A program made the position numbers and the translations under genes. A stretch of 64,000 nucleotides of DNA from Ruegeria sp. 6PALISEP08 (GTDB lineage Bacteria > Pseudomonadota > Alphaproteobacteria > Rhodobacterales > Rhodobacteraceae), in contig NZ_LGXZ01000013.1 of assembly GCF_001238295.1 (NCBI RefSeq), positions 1 through 64,000 of the forward strand, written 5' to 3'. Positions within the stretch are counted from its first letter, which is position 1, and the number at the start of each line of letters is the position of its first letter. A model generated the notes under the pieces. That model saw only the letters and a list, made by a program, of their open reading frames with translations, made no database searches and had not been told where the DNA came from. This document shows, piece by piece, positions 8,847 through 16,972 of this stretch.

Positions 8847-10102
8847 CAGGCCCTCCCTGCCCAGTGAAGCCAGACGGCGGCTGTCCATGTAAATGCATTG
8901 CCACCTGCGGGGCTGCCCGACTTTGGATCAAAATACTCTGCAAATCCGTAACCCGAGATCAACTCGGCAGTTTTCCGGCGCAGCTCTTCTGCCTGTTGTG
9001 TATGCCCCATATCAGCCAGTCCGACCCCAATCATCATATTCATGAATGCCCATGTCGGGCCGCGCCAATACCTGCGCGCATCGAATTTTGGCATCTCGAG
9101 GTCATAGCTTGGAACGGGGTATGGAGCGGTCTCCAACGTCGACTTCAGCCGCTCAAGCATCTGGTCGGATTCGATGCCCGCGTACCAACATAGGTATGAC
9201 GCGTTCGAAACACTGTTGGCCACTTCCCCGGTATGCGCGTCACGAGAATCGAAACTGCCTAGGTCATCGTTCCAAAGCGAACGCGCGCCGGTATCAAGCT
9301 TTTCGATATCGGTTGCGAGGCCTTCAGCCTCCAGACCCAGCTGTTCGCTGACTGCAAGCAGGTCCCGTGCAGCGCGTAGCGTCGTGAAGGTCATCGTGGG
9401 GTCCGCGACTCTGAACGGGTTCAGGGACAACAGGGCTTGCTGGTCCCACCCTGCATCTCGGCCGATCTGAACCAGCTTGATGTACCGGTCATAATCGAAC
9501 TTTGTGGGTCGGTCGTCACTGTTCACATGGCTTGTATCGCGGCGCTGGTATTCGCCTACATCCGACGCGTCCATACGCGCCATGGAGTTATCCCAATCGG
9601 GCGCGTTGTCGCGGCCCGCTTCCCAGGGATGGGTCGTGCATACGGCGCCAAATTCATCAAGGCGCCATTTCATGATCCAATGATGCCACGCCAGCATTTT
9701 TGGGAACAGCGCCTTCATGCGAGCATCCCCAAACGCGGTATCCTGTTCCCAGATTTTGCGCACCATGGTCGCAGCAATGGGGGGCTGAATGATGCCCGAA
9801 GACGGGATCGGGCCATTGCATCCCCAAACGTCGGGGCCGGGGAAATACCCTTCATCCTGCTGGTGGAACAGGATATGCGGAACCATGCCGTCTTTCCATT
9901 GCCCGGTGAACAGCGTTTCGATCTCGGTCCATGCGCGGTCAAGGTCGAATTGGGCAAAGCCAAGCGCGGCAATCGCGCTGTCCCAGTTCCATTGGTATGG
10001 ATACAGCCCCTCGGTCGGGATGGTGTAGCCTCCGCGATCGTTGGCAATCAGGATATTGCGCGCCTCGCGGTCGGGGTTCGTATGTTGGTTCATCTGTGTC
10101 AT
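8846..10102 (-). CDS. GH63-like (MGH1-type) glycoside hydrolase
   Basis: A 418-aa protein resembling the MGH1/GH63 (alpha,alpha)-barrel glycosidases that include bacterial mannosylglycerate and glucosylglycerate hydrolases. Characteristic segments are YPYQWNWDSAIAALGF near residue 36, GMVPHILFH, SGIIQPPIAATMVRKIW, and YWRGPTWAFMNMMIGVGL near the C terminus. There is no signal peptide, so it should act in the cytoplasm on the sugar imported by the co-encoded ABC system. The gene overlaps the upstream permease by 4 bp (ATGA) and the downstream ATPase by 1 bp. The substrate is inferred only at the level of an alpha-glycoside, possibly a compatible solute such as glucosylglycerate. Confidence 0.78.
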   Translation of the reverse strand: MTQMNQHTNPDREARNILIANDRGGYTIPTEGLYPYQWNWDSAIAALGFAQFDLDRAWTEIETLFTGQWKDGMVPHILFHQQDEGYFPGPDVWGCNGPIPSSGIIQPPIAATMVRKIWEQDTAFGDARMKALFPKMLAWHHWIMKWRLDEFGAVCTTHPWEAGRDNAPDWDNSMARMDASDVGEYQRRDTSHVNSDDRPTKFDYDRYIKLVQIGRDAGWDQQALLSLNPFRVADPTMTFTTLRAARDLLAVSEQLGLEAEGLATDIEKLDTGARSLWNDDLGSFDSRDAHTGEVANSVSNASYLCWYAGIESDQMLERLKSTLETAPYPVPSYDLEMPKFDARRYWRGPTWAFMNMMIGVGLADMGHTQQAEELRRKTAELISGYGFAEYFDPKSGSPAGGNAFTWTAAVWLHWAGRA

Positions 10103-11310
10103 CCTTTGACAGACCCCGCCGTGAGGCCCTTGGTCATGAAACGTTCAAGCCCCAGGAACAACGCCATGATCGGCAGGGTGGCGATCACCGCACCGGCCAT
10201 CAGGTGCTGACGGGGTATTTCCGAAGAGTTCAACATCGTGACGCCTCGGGTCAGGGTGAATTTCGACGGATCGTCCAACAGCATGAAGGCCAGAAGGAAT
10301 TCATTCCAGGCGATCATGAAGACATAGAGCGAAACCGACGCCAGCGCAGGCAGGCTGAGCGGCAAAGTGATCTTCCAGATCACGGCCAGACGCGACAGAC
10401 CATCCATCAGACCAGCCTCTTCCACTTCGGTCGGCAGACCACGGAAGTAACCCTGCAGCATGTAAAGCGCGACAGGGATCGTCGTGACCGGATAGACCAT
10501 GACGATGCCGAGGATCGAGTTCCGCAGGCCCGTTATCGAAAACGCGATATAGATCGGCAGCGCCAGAACGATCATCGGCACCATGTAGATCAGCAGGATC
10601 GACCGCGAAAACGCCTTTTGCCCTTTGAACCGGAACCGCGCCACGGCATAGGCACCAGGGACACTGAACAGCAGTGTAATGAACACCGTCAGGACCGAGA
10701 CGTAGAAGGACGTCCAGAGATAGGTGCCGAAATTGAAGTCACGGAACAGCTCGGTATAGCTGCGGAACAACGCGGTGCCCTGGCTCAAGTCAACAGAGAA
10801 ATCCAGCGGGTTCTGCAACAGCGCCTGCTGCGATTTCAGGCTGGTCATCACCATCACGTAGAATGGGATGACGACGATGGCCGTGAAAAAGATATAGCCA
10901 AATCCAGTGCAGAATCGGATCACCGCGTCTTCGAATTCATGGCGTGTCAGTTCGGCGAAGGGTAGCTCTTTGAGGATCTCGGCCAGTGACAGATGCATCA
11001 CGACTGCAACAGCGATGATCGTGATGAAACTGGCCTGAACCGACGTATCGGGACCAATCAGAACCGGACCCAGGCCGCTTAGACAAGACAAGCCAAGCAA
11101 CACGGAGACCGCCAGACGCGCCGGAGCATGGCGCGCTGGAAACGCAACATAAGTAAGACCTGCCACTGCCCCCCAGACCAGGCCCAATCCCACCTGCGGG
11201 CGAAAAGTTGCGCCAGTCGCGAAAGACATGGTGACGGCGATGGTGCTGGCAATAATGACGAGCCAGAGCGCGCCCAGAACCGGACCGGTTATGTAACCTT
11301 TTCGCATCAA
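10099..11310 (-). CDS. ABC carbohydrate permease (MalG-like) with an N-terminal membrane extension
   Basis: A 403-aa inner-membrane permease. The C-terminal 280 residues are a standard CUT1 MalG-type domain with the EAA loop EVEEAGLMDGLSRLAVIWKITLPLSLP (about residues 305-330). The first 120 residues are unusual: they add three or four hydrophobic segments and a short polar linker (LPFAELTRHEFEDAV) ahead of the normal first membrane span. MalG homologues are usually about 280 aa. It overlaps the MalF-like gene upstream and the hydrolase gene downstream by 4 bp each. Confidence 0.88.
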   Translation of the reverse strand: MMRKGYITGPVLGALWLVIIASTIAVTMSFATGATFRPQVGLGLVWGAVAGLTYVAFPARHAPARLAVSVLLGLSCLSGLGPVLIGPDTSVQASFITIIAVAVVMHLSLAEILKELPFAELTRHEFEDAVIRFCTGFGYIFFTAIVVIPFYVMVMTSLKSQQALLQNPLDFSVDLSQGTALFRSYTELFRDFNFGTYLWTSFYVSVLTVFITLLFSVPGAYAVARFRFKGQKAFSRSILLIYMVPMIVLALPIYIAFSITGLRNSILGIVMVYPVTTIPVALYMLQGYFRGLPTEVEEAGLMDGLSRLAVIWKITLPLSLPALASVSLYVFMIAWNEFLLAFMLLDDPSKFTLTRGVTMLNSSEIPRQHLMAGAVIATLPIMALFLGLERFMTKGLTAGSVKG

Positions 11311-12539
11311 AGACCCTCCTCACGGCTGATGTAGCGGAAGAAGACAAAGCTGAAGGCGATCAGGCACAGCAGGATGACCACGGCCACCGCCGCACCTGCC
11401 CCGATATTTGAGATCGCAAACGCCTGCTCATAGACATTCACGGTCAGTGTGCGGGTGCCAGCATTACCGCCGGTCAGCAGGAAGATGTCGTCGAACTTGT
11501 TGAACGTCCAGATAAAGCGCAAAAGGAACAGCACCGACAGGATACCCAACAGTTGCGGGATGCTCAGCAACCAGAACTTCTGGAAGGGCGACGCCCCATC
11601 CATGTCCGCCGCTTCATACATGCTGCTATCGATGGATTGCATCCGCGCCAGGATGAACAGGAAGGACAGCGGAAAATAGCGCCAAATCTCGAACACCGTA
11701 ACCATGATCAGCGCCAGAGGGCGTTCGCCGAAAAAGTTGATCGGTGCGTTGGTCAGCCCCATCTGGATCAAAAGCGCATTGGCCGAACCCGAAAACGGAT
11801 CAAACAGCGTGACCCAGGTAAAGGCCACCGCAATGACCGGTGCAACATAGGGAAACAAATAGAGCCCCCGGATGAACCCTTGCCCCTTGAAACTTTTGTT
11901 CAGCAACAACGCCGCAAACAAACCCATGACCAATGCGCCAACGGTCCCGAACACCGTGTAAAACAGAGTGACCCAAAGCACGCCCCAGAACTCGGACCCG
12001 TCAAACACGCGGGCATAATTTTCGAGGCTGAAATCAAGATTGGTCAGAACATTCGGACCGCTTCCGGTCACACGCGGTTCTGACGTTTCGACCACGTCTT
12101 CGAACGACTCGGGGTCGCCGTCAATGGCGACAGGAATGCGGATACGTTCGCGCTGCCCCCCTTCCAGAGTGCCGAAGTCACAAAACAGCTCTTGCCCGTC
12201 CAACACGCAGGGAGCAGCAACTTCCCCTGCAACGACACCATCGGGCAGAACATCGCTGAGGGTGACACCGTCGATTGCGATCTCCTGACTGGAGTTGCGC
12301 AAGCGGTATTCAATCCGCAGATCGTCGCCCGATCCGCGCAGGCTTTCACGTACAACTGGTGCGGGTGGGCGTAGATCGGAAAGGGTAAATGGCTTGAAGC
12401 TGATCCAGAAAATCGCCAGCAAAGGCAAGATCACAACAAGCGATACACTGATCACGGTCGGAGCCAGCAGCGTCCAGGCCAGACGCGCTTCGCGTTTGGC
12501 TAATGCCCCGGTTCCGGTCGGTGGGGTGGTCGAAGTCAT
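11307..12539 (-). CDS. ABC carbohydrate permease (MalF-like) with a periplasmic insertion
   Basis: A 410-aa permease. The first membrane span is near residues 22-45. Residues about 55-165 then form a hydrophilic insertion predicted to lie in the periplasm, including the segments VTLSDVLPDGVVAGE and GTLEGGQRERIRIPVAI, which resemble a DUF11-like beta-sandwich, and two cysteines (APCVLDG and LFCDFG). The remaining membrane spans carry the EAA loop MYEAADMDGASPFQKFWLLSIPQ. E. coli MalF also has a periplasmic P2 loop between early spans, but of a different fold as far as I recall. It follows the binding-protein gene across a strong hairpin. Confidence 0.88.
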   Translation of the reverse strand: MTSTTPPTGTGALAKREARLAWTLLAPTVISVSLVVILPLLAIFWISFKPFTLSDLRPPAPVVRESLRGSGDDLRIEYRLRNSSQEIAIDGVTLSDVLPDGVVAGEVAAPCVLDGQELFCDFGTLEGGQRERIRIPVAIDGDPESFEDVVETSEPRVTGSGPNVLTNLDFSLENYARVFDGSEFWGVLWVTLFYTVFGTVGALVMGLFAALLLNKSFKGQGFIRGLYLFPYVAPVIAVAFTWVTLFDPFSGSANALLIQMGLTNAPINFFGERPLALIMVTVFEIWRYFPLSFLFILARMQSIDSSMYEAADMDGASPFQKFWLLSIPQLLGILSVLFLLRFIWTFNKFDDIFLLTGGNAGTRTLTVNVYEQAFAISNIGAGAAVAVVILLCLIAFSFVFFRYISREEGL

Positions 12540-12560
12540 GGGATACCTCGAAGGGTTGGG

Positions 12561-12584
12561 TGCAGCGGCGCGCGCGCCGCTGCA
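12561..12584 (-). promoter_or_regulatory. Perfect 24-bp palindromic hairpin between binding-protein and MalF-like genes
   Basis: TGCAGCGGCG and CGCCGCTGCA form a perfect 10-bp stem around CGCG in the 65-bp gap between the two genes. No T-run follows. As in the other transport operons of this window, its place directly after the binding-protein gene suggests differential mRNA stability or partial termination. Confidence 0.72.
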
Positions 12585-12604
12585 GATGCCAGTGAGCGGC
12601 GGTG

Positions 12605-13960
12605 TTACTCGACCTTGGCGAGTTCGTCGTTCATGGCTGCAACGGCTGCGGCCGCATCGATTTCACCATCGATGTACTGACGCACGACACGGTTGATCGC
12701 CTGAGAGTTGATCATTTTCGACGCCAGCGCCAACTGACCTTCAGCCACACCCCAGCGTTGCGCCACGTCCAGACCGCCAACGATCTCGTCGATCATGGCT
12801 TGTTCATACAGCTCGCCCAGCGGGGCTTTGCGGTCGACGCCCACGGGCAGTTCGGCCCAGGCTTCAGAGAACGCGGTCGGGTTGTCTGCGTTGCCGCGGC
12901 GTACCGGGAACTTACCCTCGGGCGCAATGGCCAACGTCTGAGTATAGCCGTCATCCATGGCAAACTTTACGAACTCCATGGCCGCGTCGGTGTCCGCATC
13001 ATTGGTGATACCAAAATACCGCACGTCGCCCCAAGCCGCGCCATCGGGGTTTGATGGGCCGGACAGTTTGGTCACGATACCGGTCTTGCTGGCCAGATCA
13101 CGCGAGGTCGGATCATCATTGATGGTCGGCGGGGCACTGTCGCGCAGACCGGCCAATTCATCAAGAATGAAGGGCGACCAAATGATCATCGCCGCCTTGC
13201 CGTCGAAATACAGCTCGCGCGATTGCTTCCAGTAAAGCTCTCCCGGAGGCGACGCCTCGGAGATCGCTTTGTAGAAATCCAGAACCTCGGTGGTCTTGGC
13301 TTCGTCCAGTGGCTGGAACCCATCGGGCCCGACCGGCGAGACGCCGTTTGCCAGGAACACATGCTCCAGCACCTGGCTCATGAAATTCTCATCAACCTTG
13401 GTGGCTGAGACAAAACCATACATTTCAGGCGGGTTGTGCAGCGCCTCAAGTGCGGCCTGAATGTCCGCGAAACTGTCGGGCGCTTCCAGACCGGCTTCGT
13501 CAAAAAGATCCTTCCGGTAGACAACCATTTGCGTCCAGCCGTCCACCGGGACCGAGGCGGTTTCATCATTGAACGCAGCCATACCCAATGCGCCCGGGGC
13601 GAAGGTGTCAGTTCCCAGTTCTTCGATCACTTCAGTCGCGGCTTCGGTGTCCAGAATTCCTGCTTCAGCCCATGGCAAGGCGTACTGCAACGGATGATAG
13701 ACCACATCGGGCAAGTCGCCTGCGGCAAAAGCTGCGGTTGCGCGGGTGCCCAGATCGGTTTCGGTCACCGGGATCACCTCGACCGTAGTGCCGGTTTCCG
13801 CTTTGAACTGGTCCGCCATTTCCTGCTGCTTTGCAAGCCGTTCAGGTTGTTCTTCAGTTGTCCAGAAACGAATTGTATCTGCCTGTGCGGACACTGCGGC
13901 CAAAGCCAGCGCCAGCGATGTGCTCAGCATCAGTCGAGATGCCTTTGGTGTAAGTTTCAT
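12605..13960 (-). CDS. ABC sugar-type extracellular solute-binding protein
   Basis: A 451-aa protein with a Sec signal peptide (KASRLMLSTSLALALAAVSAQA, cleavage expected after residue 27) and a family 1 solute-binding fold: the mature part begins with DTIRFWTTEEQPERL. The gene overlaps the end of lacI by 4 bp (ATGA) and has a strong GGGGAGGAG ribosome-binding site inside the lacI 3' end. It delivers a carbohydrate or glycoside to the MalF/MalG-like permeases encoded downstream. Confidence 0.92.
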   Translation of the reverse strand: MKLTPKASRLMLSTSLALALAAVSAQADTIRFWTTEEQPERLAKQQEMADQFKAETGTTVEVIPVTETDLGTRATAAFAAGDLPDVVYHPLQYALPWAEAGILDTEAATEVIEELGTDTFAPGALGMAAFNDETASVPVDGWTQMVVYRKDLFDEAGLEAPDSFADIQAALEALHNPPEMYGFVSATKVDENFMSQVLEHVFLANGVSPVGPDGFQPLDEAKTTEVLDFYKAISEASPPGELYWKQSRELYFDGKAAMIIWSPFILDELAGLRDSAPPTINDDPTSRDLASKTGIVTKLSGPSNPDGAAWGDVRYFGITNDADTDAAMEFVKFAMDDGYTQTLAIAPEGKFPVRRGNADNPTAFSEAWAELPVGVDRKAPLGELYEQAMIDEIVGGLDVAQRWGVAEGQLALASKMINSQAINRVVRQYIDGEIDAAAAVAAMNDELAKVE

Positions 13961-15117
13961 GGTCGGTCTCCTCCCCGATTACCATTTTTTAGTTGAGTAA
14001 CTTTGTGCGCCAACTCCTCGGGTGTCAGGCGCGGTGGTCCATCAGATTTCCGCTCTACAAGCTCGGCTTGGCCGAGTTCGCGTAGACCTTCAGGTGCTTC
14101 ACCACGGGTCTGCCGTATGAGCATTTCAGCAAGGCGTTCGCCGGCCCGCTTTGAGTCAACACTGAATGTCGTCAGACCGGGGCTGACATATTGGCATTCG
14201 GGTATGCCATCATATCCAAGGATCGAAACATCCTGACCGATTTGCAGGCCAAATTCGGCGCAAACAGAATAAGAACCCAAGGCGGCCAGATCAGTCGCAA
14301 AGACGATTCCGGTTGGCGGGTGGTCAAGCTCCAGCAGCGCCCGCGCTTGGGTTGCCCCCTCATCTCGACTACGGGCGCCTTCGCGGATCAGTTCAGGGTC
14401 AACTGGCATTTCAGCGGCCTTTAGACCCTCAAGATACCCCTCGCGGCGGAGGTGGCTGTAATTGAATTTCGGATCGCTACCAACAAAGCCTATGCGACTA
14501 TGGCCAAACGCACGCAAGCGGGTGACAGCACTGCAGATTGCCGCTTCGCCTGAGATGTCAAACCATGATGTATCGCTATCAGGGTCGGTCTGCCCATATC
14601 CGGTTCGACCATAGAGTATGAATGGAACATTCGACGCCCTCAGGTACTCGATACGGGCGTCTTCGACTTCCGTCCTTGGCAAGATGAACCCATCAGCCTT
14701 GCGCTCTTCCACCAGGCGCCCCAAAACGTTCAGCATGTCTTTTTCGGACTTGGCCGTTGAGATTGTCATCGTCCAATCGAATGCGCTGGCGGCTTCACAA
14801 GCGCCTGCCAGAAAATCCTGAAGAAATGGATTGTGCCTGTCTGGTTCTCCGCTGTTTACGACCATTGCGATAGCACGCACCTTTCCTGTGCGGATCGCCT
14901 GCGCGTGGCTGAGCGGGCGATAGCCCATCTTCCGAGCAGTGGCTTCAACCCTTTTTCTCGTGGATTCAGAGATATCCGAATAACCGTTCAAAGCGCGCGA
15001 CACGGTGCTTTTCGAAAGACCGAGATGATCAGCCAGTTCGTCCAGTTTCACCCGTCCAGATGCGGAGTGGCGACGGAACGTTGGTTGATGCTTTGGTGGA
15101 CTGGGATTCGTTATCAT
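13957..15117 (-). CDS. LacI-family transcriptional regulator
   Basis: A 386-aa repressor-type protein. After a polar leader of about 25 residues comes the LacI helix-turn-helix (KLDELADHLGLSKSTVSRAL), the hinge, and a periplasmic-binding-protein-like effector domain with the segment DVSILGYDGIPECQYVSPGLTT. The ATG at 15117 is used; the frame extends 39 codons further into non-coding sequence. It is the first gene of the sugar operon, overlapping the binding-protein gene, and a perfect LacI-type palindrome lies 18 bp upstream, so it probably represses itself and the whole operon until the imported sugar binds. Confidence 0.93.
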   Translation of the reverse strand: MITNPSPPKHQPTFRRHSASGRVKLDELADHLGLSKSTVSRALNGYSDISESTRKRVEATARKMGYRPLSHAQAIRTGKVRAIAMVVNSGEPDRHNPFLQDFLAGACEAASAFDWTMTISTAKSEKDMLNVLGRLVEERKADGFILPRTEVEDARIEYLRASNVPFILYGRTGYGQTDPDSDTSWFDISGEAAICSAVTRLRAFGHSRIGFVGSDPKFNYSHLRREGYLEGLKAAEMPVDPELIREGARSRDEGATQARALLELDHPPTGIVFATDLAALGSYSVCAEFGLQIGQDVSILGYDGIPECQYVSPGLTTFSVDSKRAGERLAEMLIRQTRGEAPEGLRELGQAELVERKSDGPPRLTPEELAHKVTQLKNGNRGGDRP

Positions 15118-15134
15118 CTGACTATTTTTTCGTT

Positions 15135-15150
15135 CCGAAACCGGTTTCGG
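15135..15150. promoter_or_regulatory. LacI-type operator, perfect 16-bp palindrome
   Basis: CCGAAACCGGTTTCGG lies 18 bp before the lacI start codon. The CG-centred GAAACCGGTTTC core is the classic layout of LacI/GalR-family operators. It sits where a repressor would block transcription of the lacI-led sugar operon. Confidence 0.8.
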
Positions 15151-15254
15151 CAATGGAAATCTGAAAAAATTCAACTTTCCGGTTGGAACTCTCTGGCCTG
15201 CTGGAGAAACTCGCCTTTCAGGAGCCCGGCACAAACACGCCGCATCTTTGACCT

Positions 15255-15343
15255 AAAGTGTGCTTTTCGTGCAAAGCTGCCGTTACTAGCAACTAGTATT
15301 GCATGGGCGCGAACGGCAGCTCTGCGGCCGACTGTTACACTTT
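15255..15343. repeat. Nested inverted repeat
   Basis: AAAGTGT (15255-15261) pairs with ACACTTT (15337-15343), and AGCTGCCGTT (15275-15284) pairs with AACGGCAGCT (15312-15321). Together they could form a long interrupted stem-loop. It resembles the dispersed palindromic intergenic repeats of Rhodobacteraceae; whether other copies exist in this genome cannot be seen here. Confidence 0.5.
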
Positions 15344-15723
15344 GCAGTTCGACAGAAAGGTACAATAGCGAACGGCGGCAGGTCCTCTTCCCCACCACTT
15401 TCCTTTCGTGGGCCGGCGGGATTTGGACAAGCCAAACGCCTCTGGCCATCAGGGGTAGAACGCTGCCCTCCCCCTCGGTCAACCCTATTAGACAGGGCCG
15501 TATCCTCGGATACGCCTACGGGCTGCACCACCCCTGTCGAATAGCATTGCCTCGCCCCTTCCCGCGTTCGCCACGTGGCAGATTGGCAGGATAAGGCTGC
15601 TTCGCTGTCTGATATGCAAATCAACGCTGATTATCCAAAAGAGAAGTCAGATCAAACGAAACTGTCTGAGGGAGTATGATATGGGCTCGTTAGGTCAGTT
15701 AATGACACAAAGGTCAAATTCAA

Positions 15724-15929
15724 CTGATGTCCAACGTTTGGGGCGCCTTCTGATGTCGAACGTTCTTCACATTTCTGGCCCAACTGTCACGATTGGGTCA
15801 GGTTCGTGTGACGTTCAACATTTACTGTGGAACGTCACAGATCTTGGACTTAATCAACGGCCAAAACCTCAATAAATCAGTTTAACACGTCATTCAATTC
15901 TGGCCCAAACGTCAAGCATTTCTGACCCA
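15724..15929. repeat. Cluster of short direct and inverted repeats
   Basis: CTGATGTCCAACGTT (15724-15738) recurs as CTGATGTCGAACGTT (15750-15764). TTCTGGCCCAA occurs at 15773-15783 and 15898-15908, with the variant TTTCTGACCCA at 15919 and an inverted copy TTGGGTCAG at 15793. Such arrays of related short repeats are found at the ends of IS21-type elements, but no transposase gene adjoins. It could be an orphan insertion-sequence end or a regulator-binding array. Confidence 0.45.
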
Positions 15930-16029
15930 GATCAACCAACGGCCTCTCACCGATACTGCTGCTCATGTTGAAACCTAAACTTGAACCAATCCACAATATA
16001 GTTTTGTAAAGTACCGGCCGCCTTTTCGG

Positions 16030-16968
16030 CTAAAACGCTACCCGATCGCCACCCTTCAAATCCAGAATTTCTCTGGCTTCCTCGGGCGAGGCAACCTGAT
16101 TACCCAGATCTTCTACGATGCGGCGAATTTTAGACACCTGCTGCGCATTGCTTTCTGCCAGATTTCCACGAGAAATGAATAAGCTGTCCTCCAGTCCAAC
16201 ACGAATATTGCCACCCATTTGGCTCGCCGTCGTGGCAAGCGACATCTGTGCTCCTCCCGCTCCCAATACCGACCATCGGTAGTCGTCACCGAAAAGCCGA
16301 TCAGCTGTGCGTTTCATGAAGATCAGGTTGTCTACTTCAGGTCCGATACCGCCGAGGATACCAAAGATGAATTGAATAAATATGGGCGCTTTAAATAGCC
16401 CGATATCCATACAAAACTTTAGGTTGTACAAATGGCCGACATCATAGCATTCGTGTTCGAATTTGATGTCATGCGGCGCCAGGGTTTCTGCCGCTTCACG
16501 AATGTCCCGGAATGTATTGCGAAAGATGTTTTGATCAGAGTTCGCGACATAGTCCTTTTCCCAATCAAATTTCCAATCGTCATCGCGATACCTGTTAGCC
16601 AATGGGTGAAACGAGAAATTCATTGAACCCATATTCATTGAACACATTTCGGGGCTGAAGGTCTTGGCTGGGGTGATCCGATCCTGAATGGACAATGTCA
16701 GTGATCCACCGGTTGATAGATTCACAACTGCGTCGGTGGCTTGTTTGATGCGCGGCAGGAAAGGCGCGAAATCACTCGGGTCGACTGATGGCGATCCGTT
16801 CTCGGGGTTTCGCGCGTGCAGATGCAGGATCGACGCACCGGCCTCGGCCGCTTCAACCGCCTGTTGTGCGATGTCGTCATAAGTGTAGGGCAGCGCATTC
16901 GACATTGTCGGCGTGTGGATTGCACCAGTTACGGCACAGGTGATTATGGTCTTTTTCTGTCGGGCCAT
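16030..16968 (-). CDS. Beta-keto acid cleavage enzyme (BKACE, DUF849 family)
   Basis: A 312-aa TIM-barrel enzyme of the family founded on 3-keto-5-aminohexanoate cleavage enzyme. The zinc-binding H-x-H motif (ILHLHAR, His49 and His51) is present, as are the N-terminal TCAVTGAIHTP and the central FIFGILGGIGPE segment. These enzymes split a beta-keto acid with acetyl-CoA, giving acetoacetate and a new acyl-CoA. The 5' end lies 4 bp from the Liv permease gene, so it ends a ten-gene operon. Substrate varies widely in the family, so the exact keto acid is open. Confidence 0.92.
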   Translation of the reverse strand: MARQKKTIITCAVTGAIHTPTMSNALPYTYDDIAQQAVEAAEAGASILHLHARNPENGSPSVDPSDFAPFLPRIKQATDAVVNLSTGGSLTLSIQDRITPAKTFSPEMCSMNMGSMNFSFHPLANRYRDDDWKFDWEKDYVANSDQNIFRNTFRDIREAAETLAPHDIKFEHECYDVGHLYNLKFCMDIGLFKAPIFIQFIFGILGGIGPEVDNLIFMKRTADRLFGDDYRWSVLGAGGAQMSLATTASQMGGNIRVGLEDSLFISRGNLAESNAQQVSKIRRIVEDLGNQVASPEEAREILDLKGGDRVAF

Positions 16969-16972
16969 GGGT

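Larger units (their letters stand above)
15118..16029. other. 900-bp non-coding, repeat-containing region
   Basis: No convincing gene lies between lacI and the beta-keto acid cleavage enzyme gene. The part next to lacI holds its operator. Around 15255-15343 there is a nested inverted repeat, and 15724-15929 holds a cluster of short direct and inverted repeats. The G+C-rich middle (about 15360-15600) has short frames without recognisable domains. It may be the remains of mobile elements. Confidence 0.55.

Noticed and set aside
15681..15875. A 64-codon plus-strand frame as a gene
   Set aside because: No domain or ribosome-binding site, and it runs through the short-repeat cluster.
15724..15929. 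A small CRISPR array
   Set aside because: Repeats are short, differ in sequence, are partly inverted and are irregularly spaced; no cas genes are present.
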